This document shows positions 1 to 8,113 of a stretch of 64,000 bases of DNA, piece after piece; position 1 is the first letter of the stretch, and the number at the start of each line of letters is the position of its first letter. The position numbers and the translations under genes were made by a program. The notes beneath the pieces are model-generated. The model had not been told where the DNA came from, did not search any database, and worked only from the letters and a program-made list of their open reading frames with translations. The stretch lies in assembly GCA_963736695.1 (NCBI GenBank), contig CAVTPU010000004.1:2356001-2420000 (forward strand), in the 5' to 3' direction. The stretch comes from CAVTPU01 sp963736695. GTDB lineage: Bacteria; Actinomycetota; Actinomycetes; Mycobacteriales; Micromonosporaceae.

Positions 1-191
1 ATGAGATTCGCCACGTGGTGGTAGTTGAGCCACTGATGAGTCACGAGCCAATCCGCACCAGCCTGGATCACCCATCCCACGACCGCACCGATCACCGGAT
101 AGCCATAGGTGACGACCGTTCTGCGCAACCGAGATTCCGCCACCGTGACGGCGCCCGTAACAGTGCCCGGGCGTTCGGTATCCCCACTCAC
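1..191 (-). CDS. Membrane protein, N-terminal part only (cut by window edge)
   Basis: The first 63 codons of a gene that runs off the left edge. It starts at a GTG whose last bases overlap the TGA of the upstream permease (GTGA overlap), so it is very likely co-translated with it. The visible part has a polar N-terminus (MSGDTERPG), then a hydrophobic stretch around residues 30-48 (YGYPVIGAVVGWVIQ), which looks like a first membrane segment. It is the third gene of an ABC-2 exporter operon and could be a second permease or an accessory membrane protein. The family cannot be decided from this fragment. Confidence 0.6.
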   Translation of the reverse strand, partial: MSGDTERPGTVTGAVTVAESRLRRTVVTYGYPVIGAVVGWVIQAGADWLVTHQWLNYHHVANL

Positions 192-991
192 GACACGTCC
201 TTTCGATGAACTCGAACCACACCGGCCGCCAACGGAACGGCCACCCAAACCACAACGGAGGCGGCGATTCGCGCCCACTGCCCGGAGGCTAGGTGCTCGC
301 CCGACAACGGTTCGAAGGTTGTCGACGTGTCGAGCCACTCGGCGGCTTTGGTGAGTCCCGTGACAGTAGCGCCGAGAACCGTCCAGACCGTCGGCAGGAC
401 GTAATAGAGCACGATAGCGAGCGGACTGTTGAGCAGCAGCATGCCGAAAGCGAAGCCCATCAACGCGTCGATGATCTGCGTCAGGATGAGGTGCCACACA
501 ACCGACCAGCCCAGCGTCCACACATCACTGTCGAACCGGACGTCAACAACGACCGCAGCGAGAGCTGACGCACACAATGCCACCAGCACCGAACCGAGCG
601 CCATCAGCATCACGGCGAACGTTTTTGCCATGGTTACCCGTGCGCGGGCCGGAACCAAGGCAAAAGTTGTCACCACCGTTCGGTGCGACCATTCGCTCGT
701 CGCAGACAAGATGCCCAATACCGGCAACAACATTGACGACGCGAAAAGCGAGGAGGAGAGGAAGTCGCCGACTGTGCGACCCGCCACGCCATTGATGAAC
801 AGCTGCGTCGCCACGGTCCCCACCATCGCCAGACCGATGACGATGACTATCCAACGACCGGACCGCGTGTCGATCAGTTTCCGCAGCTCCACCATTGTCA
901 GTCTGGTCAACGACGAACGGTGCGCGGGCGTCGCATGCGGCAGAAATGAGGCGACCGTAGGTCGTTCCGCAGCCGGTGTGATCGTGTTCAT
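188..991 (-). CDS. ABC-2 type exporter permease
   Basis: A 267-residue integral membrane protein. The N-terminal cytoplasmic part contains the LTRLTMVELRKLIDTRSG segment typical of ABC-2 permeases. About six hydrophobic segments follow (WIVIVIGLAMVG, LLPVLGIL, MLMALGSVLVALCAS, IIDALMGFAFGMLLL, VVVWVAVPLAAG). The conserved SATSEWSHRTVVTTFALVPAR region sits in the middle. The ATG overlaps the stop of the ATPase gene (ATGA), so the two are translationally coupled and should form one transporter. The family exports drugs, antibiotics or lipids; the substrate is unknown. The facing two-component system suggests that expression responds to an envelope or antibiotic signal, which is inference. Confidence 0.85.
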   Translation of the reverse strand: MNTITPAAERPTVASFLPHATPAHRSSLTRLTMVELRKLIDTRSGRWIVIVIGLAMVGTVATQLFINGVAGRTVGDFLSSSLFASSMLLPVLGILSATSEWSHRTVVTTFALVPARARVTMAKTFAVMLMALGSVLVALCASALAAVVVDVRFDSDVWTLGWSVVWHLILTQIIDALMGFAFGMLLLNSPLAIVLYYVLPTVWTVLGATVTGLTKAAEWLDTSTTFEPLSGEHLASGQWARIAASVVVWVAVPLAAGVVRVHRKDVS

Positions 992-1899
992 GCGCTGATT
1001 TCCTTCTTCATCGAAGTCGACGGGTCTGCCGTCGCGGTGAGGGTGAAGAACAACTTCTCGAGTCCGCCGATGGTCGGGCCCAGCCCCGTGAGAGCGACAC
1101 CCGTGTCGGCGGCGACCTGCCCGACCACTGACGGCTCAGCCGACACCCGCAGTTCACCGTCGGCGCCGTCGACGAAAGTCAGCCCGGCGGCGCACAATGC
1201 GGAACGGAGTGCGTGTGGGTCACGGGCCCGGACCAGGGTGCCCGAACTGCCCAACAGTTCAGTCTTGGAGCCTTCGGCGACCACCGTGCCGTTGCCGATC
1301 ATCACGAATCGGTCGGCCAGGGCCTCCACTTCGCTCAGCAGATGCGACGAGAGCAGCACTGTGCCGCCCCGGTCGGCGAAGCCACGCAGGAGGCCACGCA
1401 TCCACGCGATGCCCTCCGGATCAAGTCCGTTGGCCGGCTCGTCGAGAATCAGCACCTTCGGATTCCCCAGCAGCGCCTGCGCCACTCCGAGCCGTTGTCG
1501 CATGCCCAACGAATAGGCCCGGACCCTGCGACTGGCTGCGGCCTTCGGCAGGCCGACCCGGTCGAGCATGACGGGCACCTGATGTCGGTCGGCTCCCATA
1601 GTCATCGCCGCGATCCGCAGCGTCTCCTGACCGGTCCGCCCGCCGTGCGCCGCCGACGCGTCGATCATGATCCCGACCACCTGTGCCGGGTTGGCCAGTC
1701 GACGGTAGGGTTGGCCGGCGATGAACGCCGTGCCCGACGACGGTTTGCTCAGACCGCAGAGCATTCGCAGGGTAGTGGACTTGCCCGCACCGTTCGGCCC
1801 GAGAAAACCGGTGACGGTGCCGGGTCCGCAGTGGAACGAAACGTCCCGAACCGCGCTCATCGCGCCGTACGCCTTGCTCAGGTTTTCGACTTTGATCAT
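988..1899 (-). CDS. ABC transporter ATP-binding protein (exporter, DrrA/CcmA-like)
   Basis: A 303-residue nucleotide-binding subunit that powers the adjacent ABC-2 permease. Visible motifs are Walker A GPNGAGKST, signature YSLGMRQRL, Walker B VLILDEPANGLDPEG and the switch histidine in LLSSHLLSEVEAL. The remaining ~90 residues form the C-terminal extension usual in exporter ATPases. I place the start at the ATG giving MIKVENLSKAYG. A GTG nine bases upstream (1908) is possible, and neither has a clear ribosome site. The gene is divergent from a sensor kinase, an arrangement typical of antibiotic-responsive exporters regulated by their neighbouring two-component system. Confidence 0.9.
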   Translation of the reverse strand: MIKVENLSKAYGAMSAVRDVSFHCGPGTVTGFLGPNGAGKSTTLRMLCGLSKPSSGTAFIAGQPYRRLANPAQVVGIMIDASAAHGGRTGQETLRIAAMTMGADRHQVPVMLDRVGLPKAAASRRVRAYSLGMRQRLGVAQALLGNPKVLILDEPANGLDPEGIAWMRGLLRGFADRGGTVLLSSHLLSEVEALADRFVMIGNGTVVAEGSKTELLGSSGTLVRARDPHALRSALCAAGLTFVDGADGELRVSAEPSVVGQVAADTGVALTGLGPTIGGLEKLFFTLTATADPSTSMKKEISA

Positions 1900-1959
1900 G
1901 TTGACCACTCTGGCGAAACGCGGCAGGCCCCGGCTGCTGGCGAAGGTCTATCGTCGCCT

Positions 1960-2004
1960 CGACTTTGGTCGCGCCGCCGGCCGGCCGATCACCGACTTTG
2001 GTCG
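1960..2004. promoter_or_regulatory. Pair of 12-bp direct repeats between exporter and two-component system
   Basis: CGACTTTGGTCG occurs twice, at 1960-1971 and 1993-2004, with starts 33 bp apart (about three helical turns), so both copies lie on the same face of the DNA. They fill the spacer between the divergent ABC exporter operon and the histidine kinase gene. A LuxR-type response regulator binding as a dimer of dimers would fit this spacing. I infer that the adjacent regulator binds here; nothing in the sequence proves it. Confidence 0.5.
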
Positions 2005-2041
2005 ATGTCGGCGACCGGCGCCCGTCCGTAGCATCATCAAC

Positions 2042-3271
2042 GTGACCCGCGCCGCCATCGCCCAATACCCGGCACTGCTGCCAGCCAGCTTGACCGCGAC
2101 AGCCGACCACGCCCACCACCGTCGGTCGGCTCGGGACTGGGTTGTGGACATCATCTTTTTTCTCATCGGCGCGTGCTGGGTGGCATTCGAGGTGGCGAGT
2201 TACTACGACTGGACGAACAGTCGATCGCCGTGGCTGAGCACCCTGAACGTGGCGGTCGGCGTGTTGTTCTGTGGTGGACTCTGGTTTCGGCGCCGGTGGC
2301 CCGTGGCGATGACTCTCATAGCTGTGGTGCTCAGCATCTTCTCCATCAGCTCATTCGCCGCGTGGGCCATCTTGCTGTTCACCGCAGCAGTGCATCGACC
2401 CTTCGCGATCTCTGGTGGCCTAGCGGCGATCGCCGTCGCTGGCGAAGTCCTCAGCGTGACGATTTATCCATCGGTTGGGGCGATGGACCCGCTAGAAACC
2501 GCCTACGGCTCACTCTTCGTGACCGGATTGATACTTACCAGCGGCCTGTTGATCCGGGCTCGCCGGCAGCGTGTCCTGTCGCTACGCGACCGCGCGGCCG
2601 CGCTCGAAGCCGAACACCATCTTCGCGTGGCGCAGGCACGCCACATGGAGCGGACCAGGATCGCCCGGGAGATGCACGATGTGCTCGCCCACCGACTCTC
2701 CCTGCTCTGTCTGCACGCCGGCGCGTTGGAGTTTCGCAGCGACGCACTCCCCGAAGAGGTCGTGCGGGCGACCGGGGTGATCCGGTCCAGCGCGCACGCG
2801 GCCCTGCAGGACCTGCGCGACGTCGTCAGCGTGCTCCGTGACACCTCCGACGCCGAGCCACAACGACCCCAGCCGACACTGGCCGACCTGACCGCTCTGG
2901 TGACCGAATCACGTGACGCGGGCATGAACATCGACCTTCGCAACACCGTCGCCGATCCGGCAACCGTGCCGGCCGGACTCGGCCGCAACGCCTACCGGGT
3001 TGTGCAGGAGGCGCTCACCAACGCCCGCAAACACGCTCCTGGCACTCTGGTGACTGTGGACGTGAGCGGCGCGCAGGAGGCCGGGCTGACGCTGGAGGTG
3101 CGAAACCCAGCACCGGTGGGCACTTCGCCACAATCCCAGACTCCGGGTACGGGCACCGGCCTGATCGGCCTCGGCGAACGGGTCGCGTTAGCGGAAGGAA
3201 GACTGGAGCACGGCTGGACCGACCGCGAGGAGTTCCGACTGTCCGCGTGGATGCCGTGGCAGACACGATAG
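2042..3271 (+). CDS. Two-component sensor histidine kinase (NarL/DesK type)
   Basis: A membrane sensor kinase of about 409 residues. Residues 33-175 hold roughly four to six membrane segments with little extracellular loop, so it probably senses a signal in or at the membrane. A coiled region (180-200) leads to the HisKA_3 box with phospho-acceptor His212 in REMHDVLAHRLS. The ATPase domain shows the N box ALTNARKHAP and the GTGTGLIGLGERVAL lid. The longer upstream reading frame would run into the divergent ABC gene, so I start at GTG 2042. It lacks a Shine-Dalgarno sequence but has TAGCAT seven bases upstream, the leaderless pattern seen repeatedly here. It overlaps the response regulator by 25 bp. 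Confidence 0.9.
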   Translation: MTRAAIAQYPALLPASLTATADHAHHRRSARDWVVDIIFFLIGACWVAFEVASYYDWTNSRSPWLSTLNVAVGVLFCGGLWFRRRWPVAMTLIAVVLSIFSISSFAAWAILLFTAAVHRPFAISGGLAAIAVAGEVLSVTIYPSVGAMDPLETAYGSLFVTGLILTSGLLIRARRQRVLSLRDRAAALEAEHHLRVAQARHMERTRIAREMHDVLAHRLSLLCLHAGALEFRSDALPEEVVRATGVIRSSAHAALQDLRDVVSVLRDTSDAEPQRPQPTLADLTALVTESRDAGMNIDLRNTVADPATVPAGLGRNAYRVVQEALTNARKHAPGTLVTVDVSGAQEAGLTLEVRNPAPVGTSPQSQTPGTGTGLIGLGERVALAEGRLEHGWTDREEFRLSAWMPWQTR

Positions 3272-3987
3272 ACGGTCCAACCGCCCCTGAACCAACCACG
3301 CCGATCCGGGTGTTGATCGCCGACGACGACGCGCTGGTGCGGTCGGGCCTCTCGTTCATTCTCGGTGGCACGCCCGACATCGTGGTGGTCGGCGAGGTAG
3401 CCGACGGCAAAGACGTGGCCGAGGCAGTCCGGGTGTGCGCGCCGCACGTGGTGTTGATGGACATCCGAATGCCCCACATGGATGGATTGACCGCGACCGA
3501 AGAATTGCGGCGTTCACCGCACGCGCCGGAGGTTCTGGTCCTCACCACCTTTGAGGCCGACGAACACGTGCTGCGGGCATTGCGGGTCGGCGCCGGCGGG
3601 TTTCTCATCAAAGACACCCCGCCGGCGGCGATCGTCCGGGCTATCCGGCAGGTCGCGGCCGGCGAGGCGGTGCTGTCCCCGACCGTCACCCGTCGCCTCA
3701 TCGCCTATGTGAACGCGGCCAACGCAAATTCGGAACACGGCCATCCCGGAGGCGGCGGAGCCGACCAGCGCCGGGAACGTGCGCAGCAACGCCTCGACTC
3801 GCTGACCCAGCGTGAACTCGACGTCGCGCTGGCGGTCGGCGGTGGCCACTCGAACGCCGAGATAGCCGCCCAACTATTCATGAGCGTCGCCACGGTCAAA
3901 GCGTACGTGTCGCGACTGTTGACGAAGTTGGCGCTAAACAACAGGGTGCAGGTGGCCCTGCTTGTTCATGACGCGGAACTGATCTGA
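3247..3987 (+). CDS. LuxR/NarL-family response regulator
   Basis: A 246-residue regulator, partner of the overlapping histidine kinase. Receiver domain at residues 20-140: acidic pocket IADDDAL, phosphorylated Asp72 in VVLMDIRMPHMDG, and the conserved Lys in GGFLIKDTPP. A Gly/His/Gln-rich linker (158-178) precedes the LuxR-type helix-turn-helix (LTQRELDVALAVGGGHSNAEIAAQLFMSVATVKAYVSRL, about 183-222). It presumably controls the divergent ABC exporter through the direct repeats at 1960-2004 and may regulate itself. Starting inside the kinase gene implies translational coupling. Confidence 0.92.
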   Translation: MDAVADTIDGPTAPEPTTPIRVLIADDDALVRSGLSFILGGTPDIVVVGEVADGKDVAEAVRVCAPHVVLMDIRMPHMDGLTATEELRRSPHAPEVLVLTTFEADEHVLRALRVGAGGFLIKDTPPAAIVRAIRQVAAGEAVLSPTVTRRLIAYVNAANANSEHGHPGGGGADQRRERAQQRLDSLTQRELDVALAVGGGHSNAEIAAQLFMSVATVKAYVSRLLTKLALNNRVQVALLVHDAELI

Positions 3988-4023
3988 ACGGTCATCCGCG
4001 ACGTACTTCTACAATCAGGACTC

Positions 4024-4368
4024 ATGACCGACATCCGCGTCATCGTCACCGACAACGGCATTGAAGTTCACCACAGTGGTGGCCCGCACGCCCGGATCGA
4101 GGAATGGCCGTGGCCGGATCTCGCGAGAATCACCGTCTACACGATGGAGATTCCGCCTGACGGAGACCACCTCGTCGCCATGGATATCGACACCGTCTTC
4201 GGCGAATTTGGAACGGTCCATGAAGACGCGGCCGGTTTCGATGAGGCGTTGAGGTTGATCGCTCAACGTGGCGCGACGGCGGTTCCGAGCCTCGACGAGC
4301 TGGTGCGTGATCACGGGGTCGTCATCTGGCAGGCAGCCCGCGACGAAACCAGCCGAGACCGGCCCTGA
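4024..4368 (+). CDS. Small hypothetical protein, 114 residues
   Basis: I do not recognise this protein. It is short, acidic and soluble, with no signal peptide or membrane segment. The N-terminus alternates hydrophobic and polar residues (TDIRVIVTDNGIEVH) and looks like beta strands; the middle has WPWPDLARITVYTM, and the C-terminal half is helical. Such compact proteins are often immunity-like or orphan regulators, but that is only resemblance. A TACAAT hexamer lies eight bases before the ATG, so the mRNA may have almost no leader. It stands alone between the response regulator and a tRNA gene of the opposite strand. Confidence 0.6.
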   Translation: MTDIRVIVTDNGIEVHHSGGPHARIEEWPWPDLARITVYTMEIPPDGDHLVAMDIDTVFGEFGTVHEDAAGFDEALRLIAQRGATAVPSLDELVRDHGVVIWQAARDETSRDRP

Positions 4369-4381
4369 GCTGGGGAGATGG

Positions 4382-4454
4382 AGCCGACGAGGGGACTTGA
4401 ACCCCTAACCGCTCGATTACAAGTCGAGTGCGCTACCAATTGCGCCACGCCGGC
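4382..4454 (-). tRNA. tRNA-Thr (anticodon TGT)
   Basis: A complete cloverleaf on the minus strand. The acceptor stem pairs GCCGGCG with CGTCGGC (one G-T wobble). D-arm region GCGCAATTGGTAGCGC. The anticodon stem CTCGA/TCGAG encloses loop CTTGTAA, giving anticodon TGT (reads ACA and wobble ACN codons). The T arm is AGGGGTTCAAGTCCCCT. No CCA is encoded. Discriminator base is T. Confidence 0.93.
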
Positions 4455-4764
4455 GAGACTGCACAGATCTTACGGCACCGGCGAGCGCGGTGTCGTGCGC
4501 CTTAGCCGGGGCTGCAGCGTCGGCGGGCTGTGGGCGTCGATGAGAGGGCGGACGCTGGGTGAGAAGGTGGGCGTCGCCGCGCGCTTGGCGTGACGGGCCG
4601 GGCTGGCTACCCGTACCAGAAATGGATCTTGGTGTTGAGGTGGGGATTGGCAGGTGAGCACGGGGCGGCTAGCGTGGTGAGCGGTGTCGTGACCATCCAA
4701 CGGCGCCTGCCCTTCACTCGGATCGTCCGGCACGTTCCTGCCGGTGGAAGGATGTCCCCTCACC
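4455..4764. other. Non-coding spacer between tRNA-Thr and the ABC ATPase
   Basis: 310 bp without a convincing gene. Short frames on both strands lack ribosome sites and recognisable protein features. It should hold the minus-strand promoter for the tRNA and the promoter for the ATPase gene. The only clear signal is GGAAGGA at 4746-4752, the probable ribosome site for the ATG at 4765. Confidence 0.5.
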
Positions 4765-5859
4765 ATGGCCACAGTCACTTATGACAAAGCGACCCGGATC
4801 TATCCGGGCAACACTCGGCCGTCGGTCGACTCGCTCAACTTGGAGATCGGCGACGGCGAGTTTCTGGTCTTGGTCGGCCCGTCGGGTTGCGGCAAGTCGA
4901 CGAGCCTGCGGATGCTGGCCGGCTTGGAGGAGATCGACGCTGGCTCGATCTCTATCAACGACAAAGATGTGACGAACGTGCCGCCGAAGGCACGCGACAT
5001 CGCGATGGTGTTTCAGAACTACGCGCTCTATCCGCATATGACGGTGTTTGAGAACATGGCTTTTGCCCTCAAACTTCGCAAAACGTCAAAGGATGAGATC
5101 GACCGTCGGGTGCGGGAAGCCGCGCGCCTGCTCGACATGGACGACGACCTGCTCGCCCGCAAGCCCAAGGCGCTCTCGGGCGGCCAGCGTCAGCGCGTCG
5201 CGATGGGACGCGCGATCGTGCGGCACCCGCAGGTCTTCCTCATGGACGAGCCGTTGTCGAACCTCGACGCGAAGCTGCGGGTGCAGACCCGAGCCCAGAT
5301 CGCCGCACTCCAGCAGCGCCTCGGTGTCACCACCGTCTATGTCACGCACGACCAGGTCGAGGCCATGACGATGGGCGACCGGGTCGCCGTGCTGCTCGAC
5401 GGCGTGTTGCAGCAGGTGGACGCTCCCCGCACCCTCTATGACACCCCCGCCAACGCGTTCGTCGCCGGATTCATCGGATCGCCGGCGATGAACATTCGCA
5501 CGGTCACGCTGACCGACGACGCCGCCGACTTCGGTGGCATGCCGGTGCGGTTGACCCGCGAGCAGGCCGACGCGGCACGGGCCGACGGCGGCACGGGCAA
5601 GGTCACCATCGGTTTCCGGCCCGAACACACCGAACTCGTCAGCGCCGGCGATGGCGGCGTGCCGGTGATCGTCGACTTGGTCGAGGAGCTCGGCTCCGAC
5701 GCCTTCGTCCACGGCCACGCCGAGCTCAACGGCGCTTCGGAACCGCTGGTCGTGCGCACCGACGGCAAGGTCGTGCCGCGCATCGGCGACACCGTGCACC
5801 TGCGTCCGCGCGCCGGATCGCAGCACGTCTTCCACGCCGTCACCGGTAAGCGTCTCTGA
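4765..5859 (+). CDS. msmK: Sugar ABC transporter ATPase, UgpC/MsmK/MalK family
   Basis: A 364-residue ATPase for carbohydrate importers. Walker A GPSGCGKST (38-46), Q-loop VFQNYALYPHMTVFENM, signature LSGGQRQRV (137-145), Walker B VFLMDEPLSNLDAKLR and switch THDQVEAMTMGDR. The C-terminal ~130 residues form the MalK-type OB/TOBE regulatory domain (IGFRPEHTEL). The ATG at 4765 follows a GGAAGGA site. No permease or binding-protein gene is nearby, so this is probably a shared ATPase energising several sugar importers, as MsiK does in streptomycetes. That role comes from family knowledge. Confidence 0.92.
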   Translation: MATVTYDKATRIYPGNTRPSVDSLNLEIGDGEFLVLVGPSGCGKSTSLRMLAGLEEIDAGSISINDKDVTNVPPKARDIAMVFQNYALYPHMTVFENMAFALKLRKTSKDEIDRRVREAARLLDMDDDLLARKPKALSGGQRQRVAMGRAIVRHPQVFLMDEPLSNLDAKLRVQTRAQIAALQQRLGVTTVYVTHDQVEAMTMGDRVAVLLDGVLQQVDAPRTLYDTPANAFVAGFIGSPAMNIRTVTLTDDAADFGGMPVRLTREQADAARADGGTGKVTIGFRPEHTELVSAGDGGVPVIVDLVEELGSDAFVHGHAELNGASEPLVVRTDGKVVPRIGDTVHLRPRAGSQHVFHAVTGKRL

Positions 5860-5927
5860 CCGACTTGTCCGGGGTGGGTCGCCCGCACGGCGAATGACCC
5901 ACCCCGGCCTGCCGGTAGCCTGGGACC

Positions 5928-6704
5928 GTGACCGAGCAGCCAACCCGAACCGGCACGCTGGCGCGCTGGTGTGTGCCGCGCACGTCGCGGTGGGACCGGT
6001 GGGGTCGGGCGGTCACGATGGTCGCGATATTCGCCCTGACCACGGCCTTGCTCACCACGCCGCTCGGACGCGACGTCGACGTCGCCATCCGGGATCTCGT
6101 CGACAGTCACCGGCCGCACATGGCGGGACTCGTCGCGTTTCAGTTGAACCGACTCGGTCAGGGCGGGGCGCTCACCGTCTTGGTGCTTGTGGAGGCGGGC
6201 CGCATCGGCTGGCGCCGACGCCGCCTCGGGCCGGCCGCGTTCGGGCCGATCGCGATGGTCATCGCCGCGTTCGCAGCCACCGTGGTGCTGGTCCAGCCGC
6301 TCAAGACCCTCATCTATCGAGCCGCGCCACACGCGAACCTGCCCGGCGACGCCGAGTCCTATCTCTTCAGCCAGGCTGACGGGCGTTCCTTCCCCTCCGG
6401 ACACGCCGTCAACACCATCGTCTGGTACGCGGTGCTGGCCCTGCTGCTCGCACCTGAGCTCCGCCCCGGGTGGCGCCGATGGATGCTCGCCGTGCCACCG
6501 ATCGTGGTCACGTTCACCGCCACGTATCTGGGCTTCCACTGGTTCACCGACATGATCGCGGGGCTGGCGCTCGGCGTACTCATCGTTGATCTTCTCAGCC
6601 GGGTCCGCTGGCCGGGTGTGGCCATGCCCACGCCGACCTCAGACGCAGATCGTCTCGACGCCGACGGCCCGGAACGTGTCGAGTTGAGCGGGCGTGGCGG
6701 TTGA
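5928..6704 (+). CDS. PAP2-superfamily membrane phosphatase
   Basis: A 258-residue integral membrane protein of the type 2 phosphatidic acid phosphatase family, which removes phosphate from lipid phosphates such as phosphatidic acid or undecaprenyl pyrophosphate. The three family motifs are present: K126...R131 (KTLIYRAAP), PSGH at 156-159, and a final block with His204 and Asp208 (GFHWFTDMIAG). Five to six membrane segments are visible. The GTG start has no Shine-Dalgarno sequence but TAGCCT six bases before it. Its 3' end overlaps the convergent DeoR regulator by 66 bp, so the last ~22 residues are coded opposite that gene. Confidence 0.88.
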   Translation: MTEQPTRTGTLARWCVPRTSRWDRWGRAVTMVAIFALTTALLTTPLGRDVDVAIRDLVDSHRPHMAGLVAFQLNRLGQGGALTVLVLVEAGRIGWRRRRLGPAAFGPIAMVIAAFAATVVLVQPLKTLIYRAAPHANLPGDAESYLFSQADGRSFPSGHAVNTIVWYAVLALLLAPELRPGWRRWMLAVPPIVVTFTATYLGFHWFTDMIAGLALGVLIVDLLSRVRWPGVAMPTPTSDADRLDADGPERVELSGRGG

Positions 6705-7427
6705 GTCGGTGACCAGGGTGTGGACCCGATCCGTCGGACACACCCGCGCGAAGGCGTGTTTGCCCAGTTTGGACGAGTCCGCGATCACCACGACCCGGCG
6801 GGCGCGGGATGCGAGCAGGCTGTTCATGGCGGCCTCGCCCTCGTGATGGGAGGCGGCGCCGAGCGTGGCGTCGATCGCGTCGACCCCGAGAAAGGCGAGG
6901 TCGAGGGTGAGCTCGCGCAGAATTCCGGTGGCGAGCGGCCCGACGAGTTCATAGGACTGCGGGCGGATGACCCCGCCGGTGACGACGATCTTCATGCGCG
7001 ACCGGACGACGAGTTCGTTGGCGATGTTGAGCGCGTTGGTGACGATGGTGAGCTGCGGCCCCTCGGGTCCGGTGCCGGACAGGTCGGGTCGGGTCGCCAG
7101 TGCCCGGGCCACCTCGGTCGTGGTCGTGCCGCCGGTGAGGCCGACCACCATCGCCGGGTCGACCAGGGCGGCGGCGGCGGCGCCGATGCGCTGCTTCTCC
7201 GAGGCGTGTTTGGCCGACTTATATCGCAGCGGCAGGTCGTAGGAGACGCCGTTGACGACCGCCCCACCCCGCGTTCTGGTGATCATCTGTTGTTGGGCGA
7301 GTTGGTCGAAGTCCCGTCGGATCGTCGCCTGCGACACGCGCAGCCGGGCCGCCGCGTCCTCGACGCTCATGCGGCCGGTCTCGGTCAACAGTTCGATCAG
7401 GGTGTTCCAGCGGGCGTAGCGGTCCAC
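6639..7427 (-). CDS. DeoR/GlpR-family transcriptional regulator of sugar metabolism
   Basis: A 262-residue regulator. N-terminal winged helix-turn-helix of DeoR type (MSVEDAAARLRVSQATIRRDFDQLAQQQMITRTRGGA, about residues 18-54). The C-terminal sugar-phosphate sensor domain carries the family landmarks GLTGGTTTTEVARAL, IVTNALNIANEL and FLGVDAID. It is known as a repressor relieved by a phosphorylated sugar. The GTG at 7427 has a strong GAGGAGG site seven bases upstream and is preferred over a longer frame. It could control the orphan sugar ATPase nearby, but no operator was identified. It overlaps the PAP2 gene tail to tail by 66 bp. Confidence 0.9.
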   Translation of the reverse strand: MDRYARWNTLIELLTETGRMSVEDAAARLRVSQATIRRDFDQLAQQQMITRTRGGAVVNGVSYDLPLRYKSAKHASEKQRIGAAAAALVDPAMVVGLTGGTTTTEVARALATRPDLSGTGPEGPQLTIVTNALNIANELVVRSRMKIVVTGGVIRPQSYELVGPLATGILRELTLDLAFLGVDAIDATLGAASHHEGEAAMNSLLASRARRVVVIADSSKLGKHAFARVCPTDRVHTLVTDSTATPAQLDTFRAVGVETICV

Positions 7428-7635
7428 TGCGGCCTCCTCGACGATCGCGCGTGTCGACTGCTCATCGGTGCGCGCGTGGTGCACAAATAATGCGCGAAAC
7501 ATCCCAGGAACGTCGAGTGCGTTGCGCGTTGGAGCGCCGACACACCACCGTGGGCCGGTCGATCATGGGGAACCGGGGCGTGCGAAACCGTCGAATGGCG
7601 CACGCGTCTGGCGACTCACCCCAGGGGGGCATAGG

Positions 7636-8049
7636 GTGGCTGTCGTGGATACGCAGGCCATCGCCGCAGACATGGATATCGATCCCTACGCCGAGCTGAC
7701 CAGCGAAAACAGTCGACTACTCACTGCGGCGCCGCCGTCACCAACCGTCGAGACGCGACACGCCGACGCGCCGGTGGAGACGGACACGGCTGACGGCCCT
7801 GACCCTCACCAGGGCAGCACCCTCACGGCAGAGCAGCGCGCGGTGCTCGATTTCGAACGACGCTGGTGGCGCCAGCCGGGCGCCAAGGAGCAGGCCGTTC
7901 GGGACACCTTCGAGATCTCCCCCACTCGCTATTATCAGCGGCTCAACTCGGTGCTCGACCTGCCGGCCGCGCTCGCCTATGACCCCACGCTGGTGCATCG
8001 GCTGCGCCGGCTGCGCGCGACCGCCGCGCGCAGCCGACACCTCCGCTGA
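7636..8049 (+). CDS. DUF3263 family protein
   Basis: A 137-residue actinobacterial protein. The C-terminal two thirds match my memory of DUF3263: LTAEQRAVLDFERRWWRQPGAKEQAVRDTFEISPTRYYQRLN, a helical segment resembling a small DNA-binding domain, followed by a basic tail RRLRRLRATAARSRH. The function is unknown; a nucleic-acid-binding role is inference from the helix-turn-helix-like section and basic tail. The N-terminal ~55 residues are acidic and probably disordered. GTG 7636 has an AGGGGGG site six bases upstream. It is divergent from the DeoR regulator over a 208-bp, locally AT-richer spacer. Confidence 0.8.
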   Translation: MAVVDTQAIAADMDIDPYAELTSENSRLLTAAPPSPTVETRHADAPVETDTADGPDPHQGSTLTAEQRAVLDFERRWWRQPGAKEQAVRDTFEISPTRYYQRLNSVLDLPAALAYDPTLVHRLRRLRATAARSRHLR

Positions 8050-8113
8050 GCCCGGCACAAACTTGATCTACCCGTAGGGGTCTTGAGCCCACACCCGACG
8101 TACGGTGGAGCGC

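Noticed and set aside
1721..2041. Upstream extension of the histidine kinase
   Set aside because: It would run antisense through the start of the ABC ATPase gene and the spacer repeats. The extension has no domain, and GTG 2042 has a promoter-like hexamer at the leaderless spacing.
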